Shown: positions 36,066 through 48,099, counted from the stretch's first letter. The stretch: 64,000 nucleotides of DNA from Pyxicephalus adspersus (GCF_032062135.1 NC_092862.1:92891478-92955477); one strand, 5' to 3'. The notes: generated from the letters alone by a model not told the origin. A program made the numbers and translations.

Positions 36066-37028
36066 CCACCTGGGCGTTACACTGATGTCTAGATTTCTGT
36101 TCCAAAAGCGTTACAGGTTTTCATGAATTTTTTTTTTTTAAATGTAGACCTGTAACTTACAGAAATATGTCCGAACAGGGTTCTAGTAGATATCATGAAT
36201 ATAAAAAATGTTTGAAACACACAATCATGTAAAAAAAAAATACTGGTATTCTAATACTTTCCAAACTTCCATGCAAAAAGTGTTACATTTTTTGCATGGA
36301 AATTTATTTTAGATTGTAGGCTATAATTCACCGAATTACTCAATAATTATTTATAATTCACCGAATTACCGCATAACTCACCGAAATATGTCCAAAATTT
36401 TATACATTTAATAAATTTTTTTTTATAAAACATAAAAAAAACCTTTAAAAAAAAAATCTTTAAAAAAAAAACTAAAAAAAAGTTTAAAAAAAAAATAGTG
36501 TATAATGTAATGTACAGTAGCCTATATAATATATATATAATACAATAATACATATATTATATAAGGATTTCTTTGTATTGGACTCAATACAGCTTTTTTG
36601 TATTGAGTTCAATGCAAAGGAACTCAATACAAAATTTTGAATTTCCCGCCTCGCCTCCCTTCTGCGCCGGCGCATGCAGCGACGTCACCGGGAAACCCCG
36701 GTGATCGTCACTGCACTCGCCGGGAGTAGATCGAAGAGGACGGACGTGTCCGGAGGAGCGGAGGGAGAAGGTGAGTATTTTTTTTTTTTTGCGATCACGC
36801 TGGACAGAACGGAGGGAGAAGAAGCCGGACGGCTTTTTCTTCTAAACCGGACGGCTTTTTCTTCCAAGTCCACGATCCACGATGTCCACGATCACAGCGG
36901 GACCAGGTAAGTGATCGATAAACCCGAACTTTTCTCACTGTATTTACATACAGTGAGAAAAGTTCGGGGTTATCGAAAATAGTAACTTTTTTTACCCTGT
37001 ACCAAGGTCGGGGTTATCGGTTAGGTGG
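36066..37028 (+). mobile_element. 963-bp TTAA-flanked non-autonomous DNA transposon (piggyBac-like), copy 1
   Basis: The ends CCACCTGGGCG and, inverted, CCACCTAACCG are bordered by TTAA on both sides (36062-36065 and 37029-37032), the target duplication of piggyBac-type transposons. A second copy lies inverted at 61826-62689. Interior: an AT-rich left part with a TTCCATGCAAAAA/TTTTTGCATGGAA stem and runs of A; a CpG-rich island (about 36645-36910) with a GGACGGCTTTTTCTTC duplication; and a right subterminal hairpin, CCCGAACTTTTCTCACTGTA with its inverse at about 36926-36970. No transposase frame is present. Confidence 0.8.
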
Positions 37029-38490
37029 TTAATGTCTCAGTCTATTACTGGAGAACCCCATACTAATTGCACAACTGGGCATTACTATTGTTTGATTTGG
37101 TTATTTCATAGATAATCTAACACTTCATTCTGAACTTTGTAATATAAATAAATATGATAAATATTTCAATATAATCTTACATATTAGTCTAGGCTACCTT
37201 TTAAACTTTAAATATACTAAACAGAAATACCAATTATTAAAAAACACATATGTAGTAATGGGAAACACACATTCTAAGTGTGAAGCATGAGAATCACAGT
37301 TCAAAGAATCATCTTATGGTGAACAACCGATGTTAGAAATGTCCACACTGCTGACTGAATGGCTGATAAGGGACTCCATGTCCTAAATGTATCATATATT
37401 ACATAGATTTTAGTCTGTGCATATGTTTTTTTCCAACAAATTTTGATGGCACCCCTAGCAGCTGTTATGTCTTGGCTAAACCATTTACTATACGTCTTAA
37501 TGATGTAGTTGTCACTAAGATTATGCAAAGCTTTGAAAATTTCCTGGTGATCCTGTAGCACAATATGTATAAGAAACATGGCAGTGAATATTTCATACAT
37601 CAAAAGCCAATGCTGGGTTTAGGATTAAAGTCATTTGCCAACAGCTAATGAATATGAATATTATGAATATTAGGTTTACTGGATCACCCATGTTCTCCCT
37701 CTTGAAGAGGTTTAAAAAACCCAGCCCATATTATCATCAGCTCATGTTGAGTTTGCATAAATCTGCATGGGATCACCTTTTCCACACCTTACCCCATCTC
37801 TCTGCAGTTTATATTTGGTAACTAAAGCCTTAAATTTCTCCCATTCTAGTTCACTTTCCTAAGGGAGATGAGATTTGAATTTTGCAGACCACTGGCTGGA
37901 AATAGGCCAGAGTTTCCTGTTTTTCCTGCAGAGGTGGTTTTGTTATGGAGAGGTAACACCATATCTATATCAGTGTTTCCACAGCTGGACCACTGTAAGG
38001 CCCTGGACCAACAACAGTACTCTCCAGACACCAGTCCCCCAATCTAACCTATAGTAGTCCCTGCTCAGCCTTGGGAGGCTAGTTGCACCATCCCAGCACA
38101 CGGTTGCCCCCAGGACTTCTGTGTGCAAGGGATGATGTCTGATGAAAGACTGACAAAGGACCGGGAACCTACAGATGATGCAGTACCGAGATTCCAGCAG
38201 AGACAAGTCCAGAATACAGAACCAGGTCATTCACAGATAATCAGTCAGCCAAACGTCAGTCTAGTCAGCATACACTCACAGGGTTAGAAACAGTAAATCT
38301 TACAAAATCACACACCAGCAGCAAGTCAGCCCAGCCAAACACTACAACACTGGGGACTGGAACCAGAAAGGCTATAAAGTCCCACGGCTATAAAGTGGCA
38401 GAGCTGGACAGTGTTTAATACTGCAATTGTGCACAACATGGGATTGCTTGCCAGATAAGGATCTGTCCAAAACCAGCTGTTAAATTTTTG
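37029..38490. other. Intergenic stretch with a half MITE copy
   Basis: About 37610-37728 carries a decayed half of the palindromic MITE family (GTTTACTGGATCACCCATGT is the right-arm landmark). About 37970-38440 is GC-richer and repeat-like, with GGCTATAAAGT duplicated near 38371-38396, but I cannot assign it. Confidence 0.45.
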
Positions 38491-38890
38491 TAAATATGTA
38501 TGTGGATGTAATAGTGGAATGTTGTTCAGGTATTAACAATCAAAATTCACTCGCAGGGGGGTATTGCCAACCCCAGATAAGCATAAATAGCAAATACACA
38601 AAACAGCAAGGTTTTTTGGCAAACATTGAACTGTATTCAGTGATACTAACTCATAGAATACAACAAAAAACAACAAATATACATGATTTCTATCGCCACA
38701 TAAAAGTTGTAGTGAGGGGAAAAAAAATATGTCATGATAGGAAATACCTCATGTCCAAGAACATACATCAGGTATTGCCTATTTTCTCACATTTTTATCT
38801 CCCTCACCACAAGATTTATGTGGCGGATTGCAATCTAACACATGGAGGTATATGTGTATGCAGCAAAATACAGCATCCAGCTCTTATGTA

Positions 38891-40145
38891 CGAGGGGGTG
38901 CCGAGAAGTTCCTGGCTTCACCCAGAAAGAAGAGAGCCATAGTTATGAAATAACACATTTATTCAACATATTCCCCCCTGAGACTGATGCACTTGGTACA
39001 GCGTAGTTGCGCGTTTCTAGACCATTCAAGTAAAAGTCCTTTGGTTGGGCCACAGACCAGCTCTCAGTAGCATCTTTGACATCAGAAATGTCCTCAAAAC
39101 ATTTCCCCCTCAGGTGTTTCTTCAAATTCAGGGACAGATAATAGTCTGAAGGGGCCAGGTCAGGTGAGTAGGGGGGATGGTGGACCAATTGGAAACCCAG
39201 GGTGTTCAATTTGGCAGCCACAACATTGGACGTGTGCATTGTCCTGCAAAAGAAAGGATCCCTTTGGTCAACTTTCCACAGCGTTTCGTCCTTATTGCCT
39301 CCTTCAGCTGTTCCAGGAGGATAGCATAATACTGTCTGGAAATACCAGAGCCCTGAGGTAAGTAGTCCACCAACAGAATACCATCTTTGTCCCAGAAAAC
39401 GTATGCCATGACTTTTTTGGCCGATTTCTGGGTTCGGAACTTCTTCAGCCACGGGGACCCGCTGTGGTCGCTATTCTTTGTGGTTTCGGGATCATAGATG
39501 TGGAGCCAGGTTTCATCCTCAGTCACTAACCTAGCCAAAAAGTCCCGTGCAGCTTCAAAATGGGCCAAAACAGCTTTGGATGCTTCAACTTGTTCCTTCT
39601 TTTGTTCACTGTTCAAACATTTCAGCACCCACTTCGCTGTCCAGGATAGACATGATAACAAACCCAACATGCTCCAGTGAGATGTCAGATATCTAGGCTT
39701 TTCTTTTACGGATATTCACCGGTCCTCAATAATCAGCTCATGGACAGCATCGCAGGTTGACGGGTCAGTTGAGGTTGGGGGGACGCCCACTGTGGGGCTC
39801 ATCTTCAACGGTGAAATGCCCAGTCTTGAAACGAGATATCCAGGTTTTGACAGTGCTGTAGGAAGGACACATCTCCCCCAGTGTTTGTGACAGCTCAGTG
39901 TGAATGTCCTTTGCTGGCTTTCCCTGGGAAAAACTTCATGACAGTCCCTAACTCCAACGACGTGAAACTTGCTTGTGCCTCTGCCATCACAGCTTCTCAC
40001 TAAAAAAAAAACAGTTTTAAGAATTGCAAAGACCTGATATTTGCACAGTTACATACTAAGATATTAGGCTGCCATATGCCCCCACACTCATTTTTCTGTT
40101 TCATCTGGAAGGGGGCAAAGCCAGGAACTTCTCTGCACCCCCTCG
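38891..40145 (-). mobile_element. Full-length mariner transposon (1255 bp), inactive
   Basis: Inverted repeats of about 35 bp: CGAGGGGGTGCCGAGAAGTT at the left and, inverted at the right, CGAGGGGGTGCAGAGAAGTT, continuing into CCTGGCTT. They are flanked by TA (38889-38890 and 40146-40147), the expected mariner target duplication. Length and terminal structure are as for complete mariners. The transposase is on the minus strand and carries several frameshifts. The low divergence between the two inverted repeats points to a relatively young insertion. Confidence 0.92.
38943..40000 (-). pseudogene. mariner transposase, frameshifted
   Basis: Blocks in order on the minus strand: PPTSTDPSTCDAVHELIIED (N-terminal helix-turn-helix region, about 39716-39790), WVLKCLNSEQKKEQVEASK, LVTEDETWLHIYDPET (first catalytic Asp), KKVMAYVFWDKDGILLVDYL, then QDNAH readable only in a third frame near 39245-39270 (second Asp), and SPDLAPSDYYLSLNLKKHLR (third Asp). 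This is the DD34D arrangement of mariner proper. At least three frames are needed to read it, with breaks near 39700 and on both sides of the second Asp, so no active enzyme can be made. Confidence 0.9.
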
Positions 40146-40147
40146 TA

Positions 40148-40260
40148 AAATCTCTCTACCGTGCAGTAATCCCTGAGGAAACCCCTACTGGGCGAAACGC
40201 GCAGAGTTTACGAGCTGCGCATAGGCAACTACGTCCACTACTCTACCTAAACAAATAAAT
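40148..40260 (+). mobile_element. Hammerhead-like core of a Penelope-like fragment
   Basis: CCCTGAGGAAACCCCTACTG at 40171-40190 is followed by GGCGAAACGCG. CTGAGGA (40173-40179) and GAAA (40194-40197) are spaced as in the 20.27-kb fragment and in the 46-kb Penelope-like element. It begins a few bases after the mariner, so the mariner may have landed in a Penelope-like relic; the left flank (38490-38888) is not recognisable, though. Confidence 0.35.
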
Positions 40261-41689
40261 ATGTACATAAACTAACACACCACAGGGGCTGTGCTACAAC
40301 ACATACAAGTTGTATGTCTGTCTTGTAGTGGAGTATGTGGCAATGCACTAATGTGCATTGTGTTGCCCTGCAGTCCCAAAAATGTGTTTTAATGTCATTG
40401 TATACCGGCAGCTCATATTTATTGTTAACAAAATGCTTGTTTACATTTTAGCAGTGACACATTTTCCTTTCTCATCCTTTGTTAAAAGGCTAGCTTTGTC
40501 CAACAGATTAGCCAGTAGTTTGTTTATGGCTGCTCCTGTTATCACTCCTGCAAGACTGTTCTGTTGATGGCTAATTCCTATCAAACTCATGAAGATGCTA
40601 CTGATGATACAGCAATGTAGAATAAGCCAGCATGACATTTGGGATATAAAGAAGAAAAGTAAAGGTTTTACTGCAGGATATAATAATGCAGCAGTGTAAA
40701 ATGGACCAGCAGCAGAGCAGTTTTAAGTAACAAGACTAGACCCTCATTTTCTAGAGACACTGAGCATAGGAATAAACTATTCTACAGGTACTAAGATACT
40801 GCAAATGATATAGAAGTGTTGTATTGGCAAGCAAGGACAGACATGATCATGCGTAATAGGCCTACCTGATGTATCGCTAAATTTTTTTTCATATATAGAA
40901 ATGGGGAATGGGGTGATATGAATGTGAGTAAAAGAAAGTGAGGTGCTTTGGGTGCACATTGTTCTTGTCCTTTATTTTGACTTTCAATTGATAAAGCAGC
41001 ATGCTTCCAGTAATAAAAATAATATTAATAGTAAAAGACAGCATGGGGTCAAATACCCTAAGACCAAGCAATGGGAATTAGTATGTACCCCTAACCTCTC
41101 TCTATGCATTTTCTCAGCTTTACTCTTCCCACAGCAGCCTCCATTACACTGGCACTATGACTGGCTTTTATAATGAGGGTGGTGGTTTTTCGCTTTATTT
41201 GCCCTTCTGAGCCTGCAGTATATCAAGGTTGATTCCCAATTAACCTTCATATAATCATGCTGGGATCTTGAACAGATCAGATTATTATCAAACTCAGGGA
41301 AGCACATCACCTGGATCTTAAAGACTTACTGTTACTGCCAGGAAGTGTCAAACCTTTTCTTAAACAATAGAATTTTGTTGTTAAATATATTGCACACCCT
41401 CGCATTGGTTAGTGTTATATAATATATCTTGGTTACAACAGTAACAATCTTTTCAAGCATTCATAAAAACCTACTGACATTCCTACACTGTAAAGTAAAT
41501 ACAAAAAAATAACAGAAATACCTGGGAAGCAGTGTACATATGAATAACTAACAAAAACTGTAACATGAAGAGGGGTCATACTCCCTCTTCAAAAATATAC
41601 TAATGTCTGAAAGCGTACCTACTTTACCACTTTACAAAAAAGAGTAGAGAACCCTTTTATGTAAGGTGAAAATTCTGTTTTTTTTTTTT
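40261..41689. other. Intergenic stretch, no gene seen
   Basis: AT-rich, no supported gene or assignable repeat. Confidence 0.5.
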
Positions 41690-42035
41690 TAAGTGCAACA
41701 CCCTTTTTTTTAAAAAAAATAAAGGGTGCAGCACTGCCCCCTAATTCTTGGCCACTTAGGCGGTCAAGAATCAATTGGCAAAGCCTACGTCAGGAATACC
41801 TACGTCAGGAATCCGGGGAGGCTCTTGGGCCCTCCTTCTGCGCATGCCCGATATGCATTTGGGCATGCGCAAAAGGAGCCTTTTTGCTCAAAGAAAATTT
41901 TTTTTAGAATGAAGAACCTGGAAGAAAAGACGAAGATGGGGGCTCCGGGACGAATGCTGAGATGATGCAGGACCAGATGACTTACACCCACAGAGTGATC
42001 GGACTGTCCTGCGGGATAGAAGGTAAGTGTGTTTT
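41690..42035 (+). repeat. CpG-containing interspersed repeat with palindromes and a splice-donor consensus
   Basis: The block opens with AACACCCTTTTTTTTAAAAA opposite AAAGGGTG, then an ATTCTTGGCC/GGTCAAGAAT stem, a tandem CCTACGTCAGGAAT pair (about 41785-41815), and GCGCATGCCC / GGGCATGCGC (about 41840-41871). It ends at GATAGAAG|GTAAGTG (donor boundary 42022/42023). The composition contrasts sharply with the flanks. The transposon family is not identified and the right limit is uncertain. Confidence 0.5.
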
Positions 42036-43246
42036 TGTTTTTGTTTTCTTGGAGTTTTCAATATAGTTCCTCTTAAAGTCTTCATATTAATGGAAGGGGA
42101 CTATACACTATACAATCTTTTCCTACATGTTTTAGATGTGATCATATTTTTGATCAAAATGTATTGGCTGTGCACCTATTGGAACTATATTAACAAAAGA
42201 TCCACTGTTCACCACTCTTTCAATTAAACTATTTAAACTAAAACCATTTTGAGAGACTGTATGTCCAGCTGTTAAATGTTTCATGTGCTGCAACACACAG
42301 TGACTTCTAATAAGTGGCCACACTTCTAAGTAGCATTAGAATAAAATCCTCCATACCTATGATTTCAGTGTCCTAAGAGAGTGTACTTGTTTTGTAATTA
42401 TTTTTTTTTTTGTTTGCCCTAGTGCCCAAGCAGCATTTACTCTTTGTACGTTAGAAATGTATTTAAATGTATGAATGCATTATGAGATTTATTGCATTTA
42501 ATCGCACTGTGACTTCCTATGCAATTAGTCTCTTGAGGATTTGTCTTGTAATTAAATAAAAGAGATGCCCTATGCTTGATCTTTTGTTTTATGGGACACA
42601 CTAGGAACCCTTATGCTCAGATAAAGGGCTCCTTAATATTCAATTTAAATAGTCTTTTAAGGTTCTGCTATATTGATTTTGTATGAATATGGTCTGTTCA
42701 TGTGTTTAAAGCCTGATGGCAATTTAGATAAAAAAAAAGGGGGGGGGGGTTCCTTTGTAGTAACTTTTCTAGTGTAGTCATGGCATATTTTCTGTAGCTA
42801 AACTTTCTGAAGGTACTAATTGAGGACAGAAAGGAAGAGTTTTTTGGCACTTTTCTTAATCAAAATTGCTTATGTGTTGCAAATATAGCCCCTAAAATAC
42901 AATATGGTTATACAGGGCAGTAAACATGCTTCCACATACCATTTTAAAACAAACATTTTTATAATTGAGAGGAATATAATCATTAAATGGACAGATTCTG
43001 TATTGAAGTAGCATCTAGCGCCATCTTCAGGGAGTCTCTATGACTGCATGTGTTTTATTACACAGATTTTCTGCACCTAAAGATTTACATTGATGTGGTT
43101 TTTTTCGCTATATTTATACCAATTTGGGATAGTTAACCGCAGCTGCCTCTGTCTCACTATCTACTGACTAAGATTTCTAATACAGCTTTCATTAAAAGTA
43201 ACCTTTGCTTATAAATCTTGCACTGAAATTAATGAGCAGATGAAGC
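42036..43246. other. Intergenic stretch, no gene seen
   Basis: AT-rich, with an A8-G11 junction at 42731-42749. No gene recognised. Confidence 0.5.
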
Positions 43247-43575
43247 AAAGGACACAAAAGAGGGGTATTTAAGAAATGATTTGGGAGATGAAGATACAAA
43301 CACAAAGAACAAAGGAGAGTTAGGCCCTGTACAGAATCTCAATAAAATGATCATTAGTTTTAGGTGACAGATTCATGAACGATCTTTCTACAGACAGGTG
43401 ACACAAAGGACACATTTAGGAGCAAATAAAAAAATGATTAGAAAGATGAAAATGGAAACTCAAAATGAGAGTTATGTTTTGTACAAAAGTTTATTGTTTG
43501 TTGTTGTCTGAAGAGATCATTGGCTATCATTTCAGGTGGCAGATTCATGAATGATCTATGAAGAAACAAGGCCGC
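43247..43575 (+). repeat. Imperfect tandem duplication, unit about 160 bp
   Basis: Unit 1 (about 43247-43400) and unit 2 (about 43404-43575) share, in the same order, ACAAAGGACACA, AGATGAA, ACTCAAAAT/ACACAAAGA, TTAGG/TTATG-x-CTGTAC/TTGTAC, GATCAT, and TTTTAGGTGACAGATTCATG versus TTTCAGGTGGCAGATTCATG. It is non-coding. The origin is unknown. Confidence 0.65.
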
Positions 43576-44073
43576 TCAGTTATTGTCAAACAACCTGTTC
43601 TGTTCTGTGGAGAGTATGAGGCACCTAGCTCTGAGGATTGAAATTTTCCACCAATAGCACTTGTTGGAAGTGGGTCATCTGCCACGGTAAATCGCATCAT
43701 AAAATGACTGTACTGACAATGACATTTTTGCCAGAGATTACCACAAATGAATGTCTTGGGCTACAAAAGCCAAGCATCCTCAGATGGCATAATTAGGAGA
43801 AGTTGAAGATCAGGTACACACTGATAACAATGAGGAGAATAGAAAAAAATGTTCTGTTGGAGAAGAAGCAAGGCACACAAAAGAAAAATGTATTAAATAC
43901 TTTATGAAAAATTCACTTTGTATACACATAATGTATACACCTTGTGAGAAGAGATACATTTCTCTTTGTAGGATTGTAGTATCTATACTGCAAACCCACA
44001 AATTCTGTTTGTGGGTTTGCAGTTTATTAACACATTTCAAGATTTGTTTCATAAATATGTTTACAGCATTATA

Positions 44074-44512
44074 CAGGTAGTCCCTGACATATGAACCACT
44101 CCTAGATACGAACGGTGCTTGTGTACAGGACAGAGGCTTGATGAGGGGGGCAGTTTGCAGAAGAAGTCTTTTGCTAAACACAGCAGAGATTTTGGTTGAC
44201 GTTAAGGACTGAGCTCTTCTGCAACATCTTGTAACTCTTTATTGACCAAGACAAACTCTGCAGCTGTTTTTTTTGCATATCAAAGCACACCTTTAATATT
44301 AATGAAAGTCTAGGCTGCATGCTTTGTTTGTGAATAACTCACAGTAAGGATTTTATACATTAACTGACACCATGCTGCCTAATAATATGTAGAGACAAAC
44401 ATCTGTACTGATAGCATTTTTTGAAATAATGTACCTGTTCCAACTTACATATAAATTCAACTTAAGAACAAGCCTACAGTCCCTATCTTGTACGTATCCC
44501 AGGGACTACCTG
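44074..44512. mobile_element. TA-flanked Tc1/mariner-type MITE, 439 bp
   Basis: The left end CAGGTAGTCCCTGACATATG and, inverted, the right end CAGGTAGTCCCTGGGATACG form about 20-bp imperfect inverted repeats bordered by TA on both sides (44072-44073 and 44513-44514). The right subterminal part contains GATAGGGACTGTAGGCTTGT on the minus strand. No transposase is seen, so it depended on a partner in trans. The pogo/Tigger style of end is my impression only. Confidence 0.8.
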
Positions 44513-44514
44513 TA

Positions 44515-45481
44515 TTTCATGAACATATCCGATTTTCTTTGATAATTGTTTATTTATAGTGATATTTGTTCCATTTATGTACCTACTTATGTTGTTGGTT
44601 CACAAATACTTATAAAGAATAGTTTAGGCAAATAATAATTTCATCCCCTTAAACCTGTACATTACTTCACATGTAAAGCAAACCGCTGAACACAGTATTG
44701 AAGAACTTAAAAACTAAAGCAAAGCAAGACTTTTGATTTGTGATCAGACTTTGAATATAGTTATAATGAGCTACCATTTATTGTACCACTGGTACATTTA
44801 AGGTTTTATTTCTTTCAAACTGTCATTGTTGTTTGCACAATTTTTGTTATGAAGATATTTTATGATATGACCAAATCTTTAGGAATGCAGTATATAATAG
44901 GTTTATTCCCAGTGGGCTATTCAGTAAACTTAATTACTTCTGCTGACAGACACGTATCATATTCTTTTTTGTTTAAACTACTGTCACTTTAGGGTTCTAA
45001 TTGATAACAATAAAGAAGGAGATGTCTGCTCTTCTTGGAGGGGATTTTCATTGATTTCACCAAGAAAAAAAGCAAGTTTGCATAAAAAATGAACTCCATC
45101 TGCAGTTTGCTTTCATCAAAACAGCCCTTACCTTACACATAACAGCTACTGTAGCATGCTTAAATGCCCAAGGGGAGTGTAATAGCTGTCAGAAAACCAG
45201 GCATACTTCACTTCATTTTCTAAAGTCATTCTTTATTTCAGTTAACAGAGCAGGTGTTCCATTGAATATGTGTGCAAATACTACATACTACCTCATTTTA
45301 GGTTTACATCATCTTTTATTTTTTTATTTGAATTAATACATTTTTAATTGCCTTTGCAGTTTCTGTGTCCAGATGCTAGTTTAAACAACATTAATTAAAT
45401 ACCAAGGACGATAAGTGTGGCCTGCTGCTTCATCAAGGGCCTACAACTTTCATTTTAATTATTGCTGCTATATCCTAAAAG
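44515..45481. other. Intergenic stretch, no gene seen
   Basis: AT-rich, no supported gene or assignable repeat. Confidence 0.5.
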
Positions 45482-45525
<44 letters not shown>

Positions 45526-45529
45526 CATC
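45482..45529 (+). repeat. (TATC)n microsatellite
   Basis: About eleven uninterrupted TATC units followed by a TATCCATCC variant. Likely length-polymorphic. Confidence 0.97.
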
Positions 45530-47502
45530 CAAAGCTAGCTATCTGTCTTAGTTTATTTATATCTAGCTTCTAATGAATGTTCATTCCCCAGTTGGTTTCT
45601 GTGATTTACCGTACATTGGTACTTCCTACACTTACAGGACACCTGTCATAATATAAATATATAGATTCCCATTTATGACTTATCCTTTTCCAAAAATGCT
45701 GGTTGATTGTTTATCATGTTACTGCTTTAATTGTGATACTTTGAGTCATTAACCCAGAACAAATATATAATGGTAATAATGGTAAGGTAAGGTATATAAA
45801 GATATGTGATCTTTCTCTAAAGTTCATTGGTACCGTTTCCAGAATAGACGTTAAATAGTATGAAAACCAGGAAAAAGCATTCGGTGAAGGACACCATAAT
45901 TTATGGGAATTTGAAGGCCAACACCAAAACATATGTAAAAAATCCCTTTATTATAAGTTGTTAAAATTTTACAAAGGTAAACAACATGATAAAATTATTG
46001 GGGTATCCCTTGCAGGGGGTACAACTAAATTACTTTCTTCATGCCTTTCGTGGAACATTCCGCTTCATCAGGAGAAATGAGATCTATAATTGCAAAAACA
46101 TATACAGTCAATTTATTTATGTTCCTAATTAGGCATTCCAACAATGTAAAGCAAAATTATTTTTGTAGATAAATGTACCTGGTTTTCATATGTATATTGC
46201 ACCCTTCTTTGATAGAATGGTATGAGCTGGGGAAGATGGCGGTAAAAACGTATCTTTAAATGAGCCCAATCTAGCAATATAGTAAAAATGAAGCCTCCAG
46301 TCAATAAATTGCGAATGTTTCTTATATGGTCCTGTTTTATAACAGTAAGCCACAGTGGTAGGTATAGAGTTTTTACCCAATCACCCAGTGTTAAAACCAA
46401 TTTTTTATCCATAAGAGTGATATATCCCATAGATCCATACTAAATCCATATGTCTTCAATTTGCCTTATACCATCTAGTATTAGTGCACCAATATTGCAA
46501 TCCAAGTAAAATAATTAATATATCCTATATCATTAAAACACCAATATTACCCTTAAAAATAAAATCTCTATATTCAGTAACCATATAGGTGATAGATCCC
46601 TAAATTCATATTGGATCCATATGTCTTCCGACATCCAATATTGATACATCAATATAACTTTCCAAGTACAATAAAATATCATCTTTAAATCCTGAGCCCA
46701 CATGTGCATTAAAATGTATCATAATTCTCACCACTTACCTTTAATAGCTTCACAGTTGTCCCATATTCATAGTATAGGCTTATGCAGAGATGACTAAGAC
46801 TTCAATTACTTTGTTAGGAAGTTTTTATAATTGTTTCCAGTACCAATAAAAAACAAAAGACATAAATATAATCATGTTCTACAGCTTCCACAATTCCATA
46901 GCAAATCAATTTAAAATGACTTACAGTAATAAATCAGTCTCAGTATCAGTATGATCTCAACCTAGGACAAAACCGCCTGTCTTGCCAACTCCTGAGATGC
47001 AGCGTCCCATGTGTAGAATGGAAATTCCCATTCTACGTCACACGCCCAAAAGAAGTTGCCGCCCCATGGTTTATCTACTGGGGCTATTGCTTTTAGCCCG
47101 AGTGTAGTGGTGACGCCAAGCATCGCAGGAGATACTCGTCAGTCAGTAGGGGCAGTGCACTGAAGGCACGCCTCTTCCCTGGTATTTTCCTATCATGGGG
47201 ATTCCTTCAAGCGCCCGGCTGCTCCCCCTAGCCGGGAATTACTCATATGTGGACGGAGGCAGCGGCTCTCGTAATATAGAGCCGCCCCCTCCATCCTCAT
47301 AAGATCTCAATAGATGAGATAGAAACCCTTGATTGAGACATTCCACGCATTGCACGAGGATATGGTGCCAAATCTTTGAACCACAGACACTTTATTCACA
47401 TATGATATGCAAACGAATTAACAATTTGAAGTATACATAAAATATTGTATTTATTATAAACTTGTCTTTACCATATGAAAATTGCTGTTGTTAATTATAT
47501 AG

Positions 47503-48099
47503 TCACATATATATCAAATCACATCCCCAAGAAACTCTTAAATAAATAAATGTAATCAACAAATATTCTAATGTTTTACTCCATTTATTATAATAATTGT
47601 GCCACACAGAGATTCTTTTGTTATATAGTAACAACAGCAACAGAATGTGGTTACAGGAAGAGGAGGGAGAGAAGGACACAGGAAAGCCTTTAGCCTTTAA
47701 AGAATATATCCATTTGGTTTCCTTTTGTAAAATATTTTCATCCCAATTACCACCCCTTGGATCACATGCCACTTTTTCTAGGGCTCTAAATTTCACTTCC
47801 TTTTTCAATTTAATGGCATATATATGCTCATAAATCCGCTTTCTGAACTCCCTTTTCGTTTTGCCCACATAGAAACAGCCGCAATTACAGAAAGCCAAAT
47901 AAATGATGGCCTTTGTCTTACAATTAACTCTTTGTTTCAATTTAGGGATATTTCTTATGGGTATTTGAATTTTATCTTTACTGTTGTAAATCCATTCGCA
48001 CTGTGTACATGTGCCACATGGATATGTGCCCCCCTCATCATCATTAGTTGGTGTTTCCTTTTTTGTTTGGTAATGGCTGTGCGCCAGTTTATCTTTCAA
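47503..48099 (-). pseudogene. Penelope-like GIY-YIG endonuclease and linker
   Basis: An open frame of 198 residues. GGTYPCGTCTQCEW holds the CxxC linker motif of Penelope-like elements (residues about 23-36). AIIYLAFCNCGCFYVGKTKR contains the GIY-YIG equivalent (IYLAxC...YVGKT), with REFRKRIYEHIYAIK following (the catalytic Arg and the Glu/His region). The closing block FRALEKV...GGNWDENILQKETKWIYSL resembles the C-terminal part that precedes the stop in this group. The last ~30 residues look like read-through into non-coding sequence. This module is better preserved than the RT. Upstream, PSLKDKLAHSHY continues from the RT thumb in the same reading direction. Confidence 0.85.

Noticed and set aside
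38496..38942. 148-codon open frame on the plus strand next to the mariner
   Set aside because: No recognisable domain, AT-driven composition, and it runs into the mariner inverted repeat; judged fortuitous.
43810..44181. 123-codon minus-strand frame
   Set aside because: It overlaps the left end of the TA-flanked MITE and has no recognisable domain.
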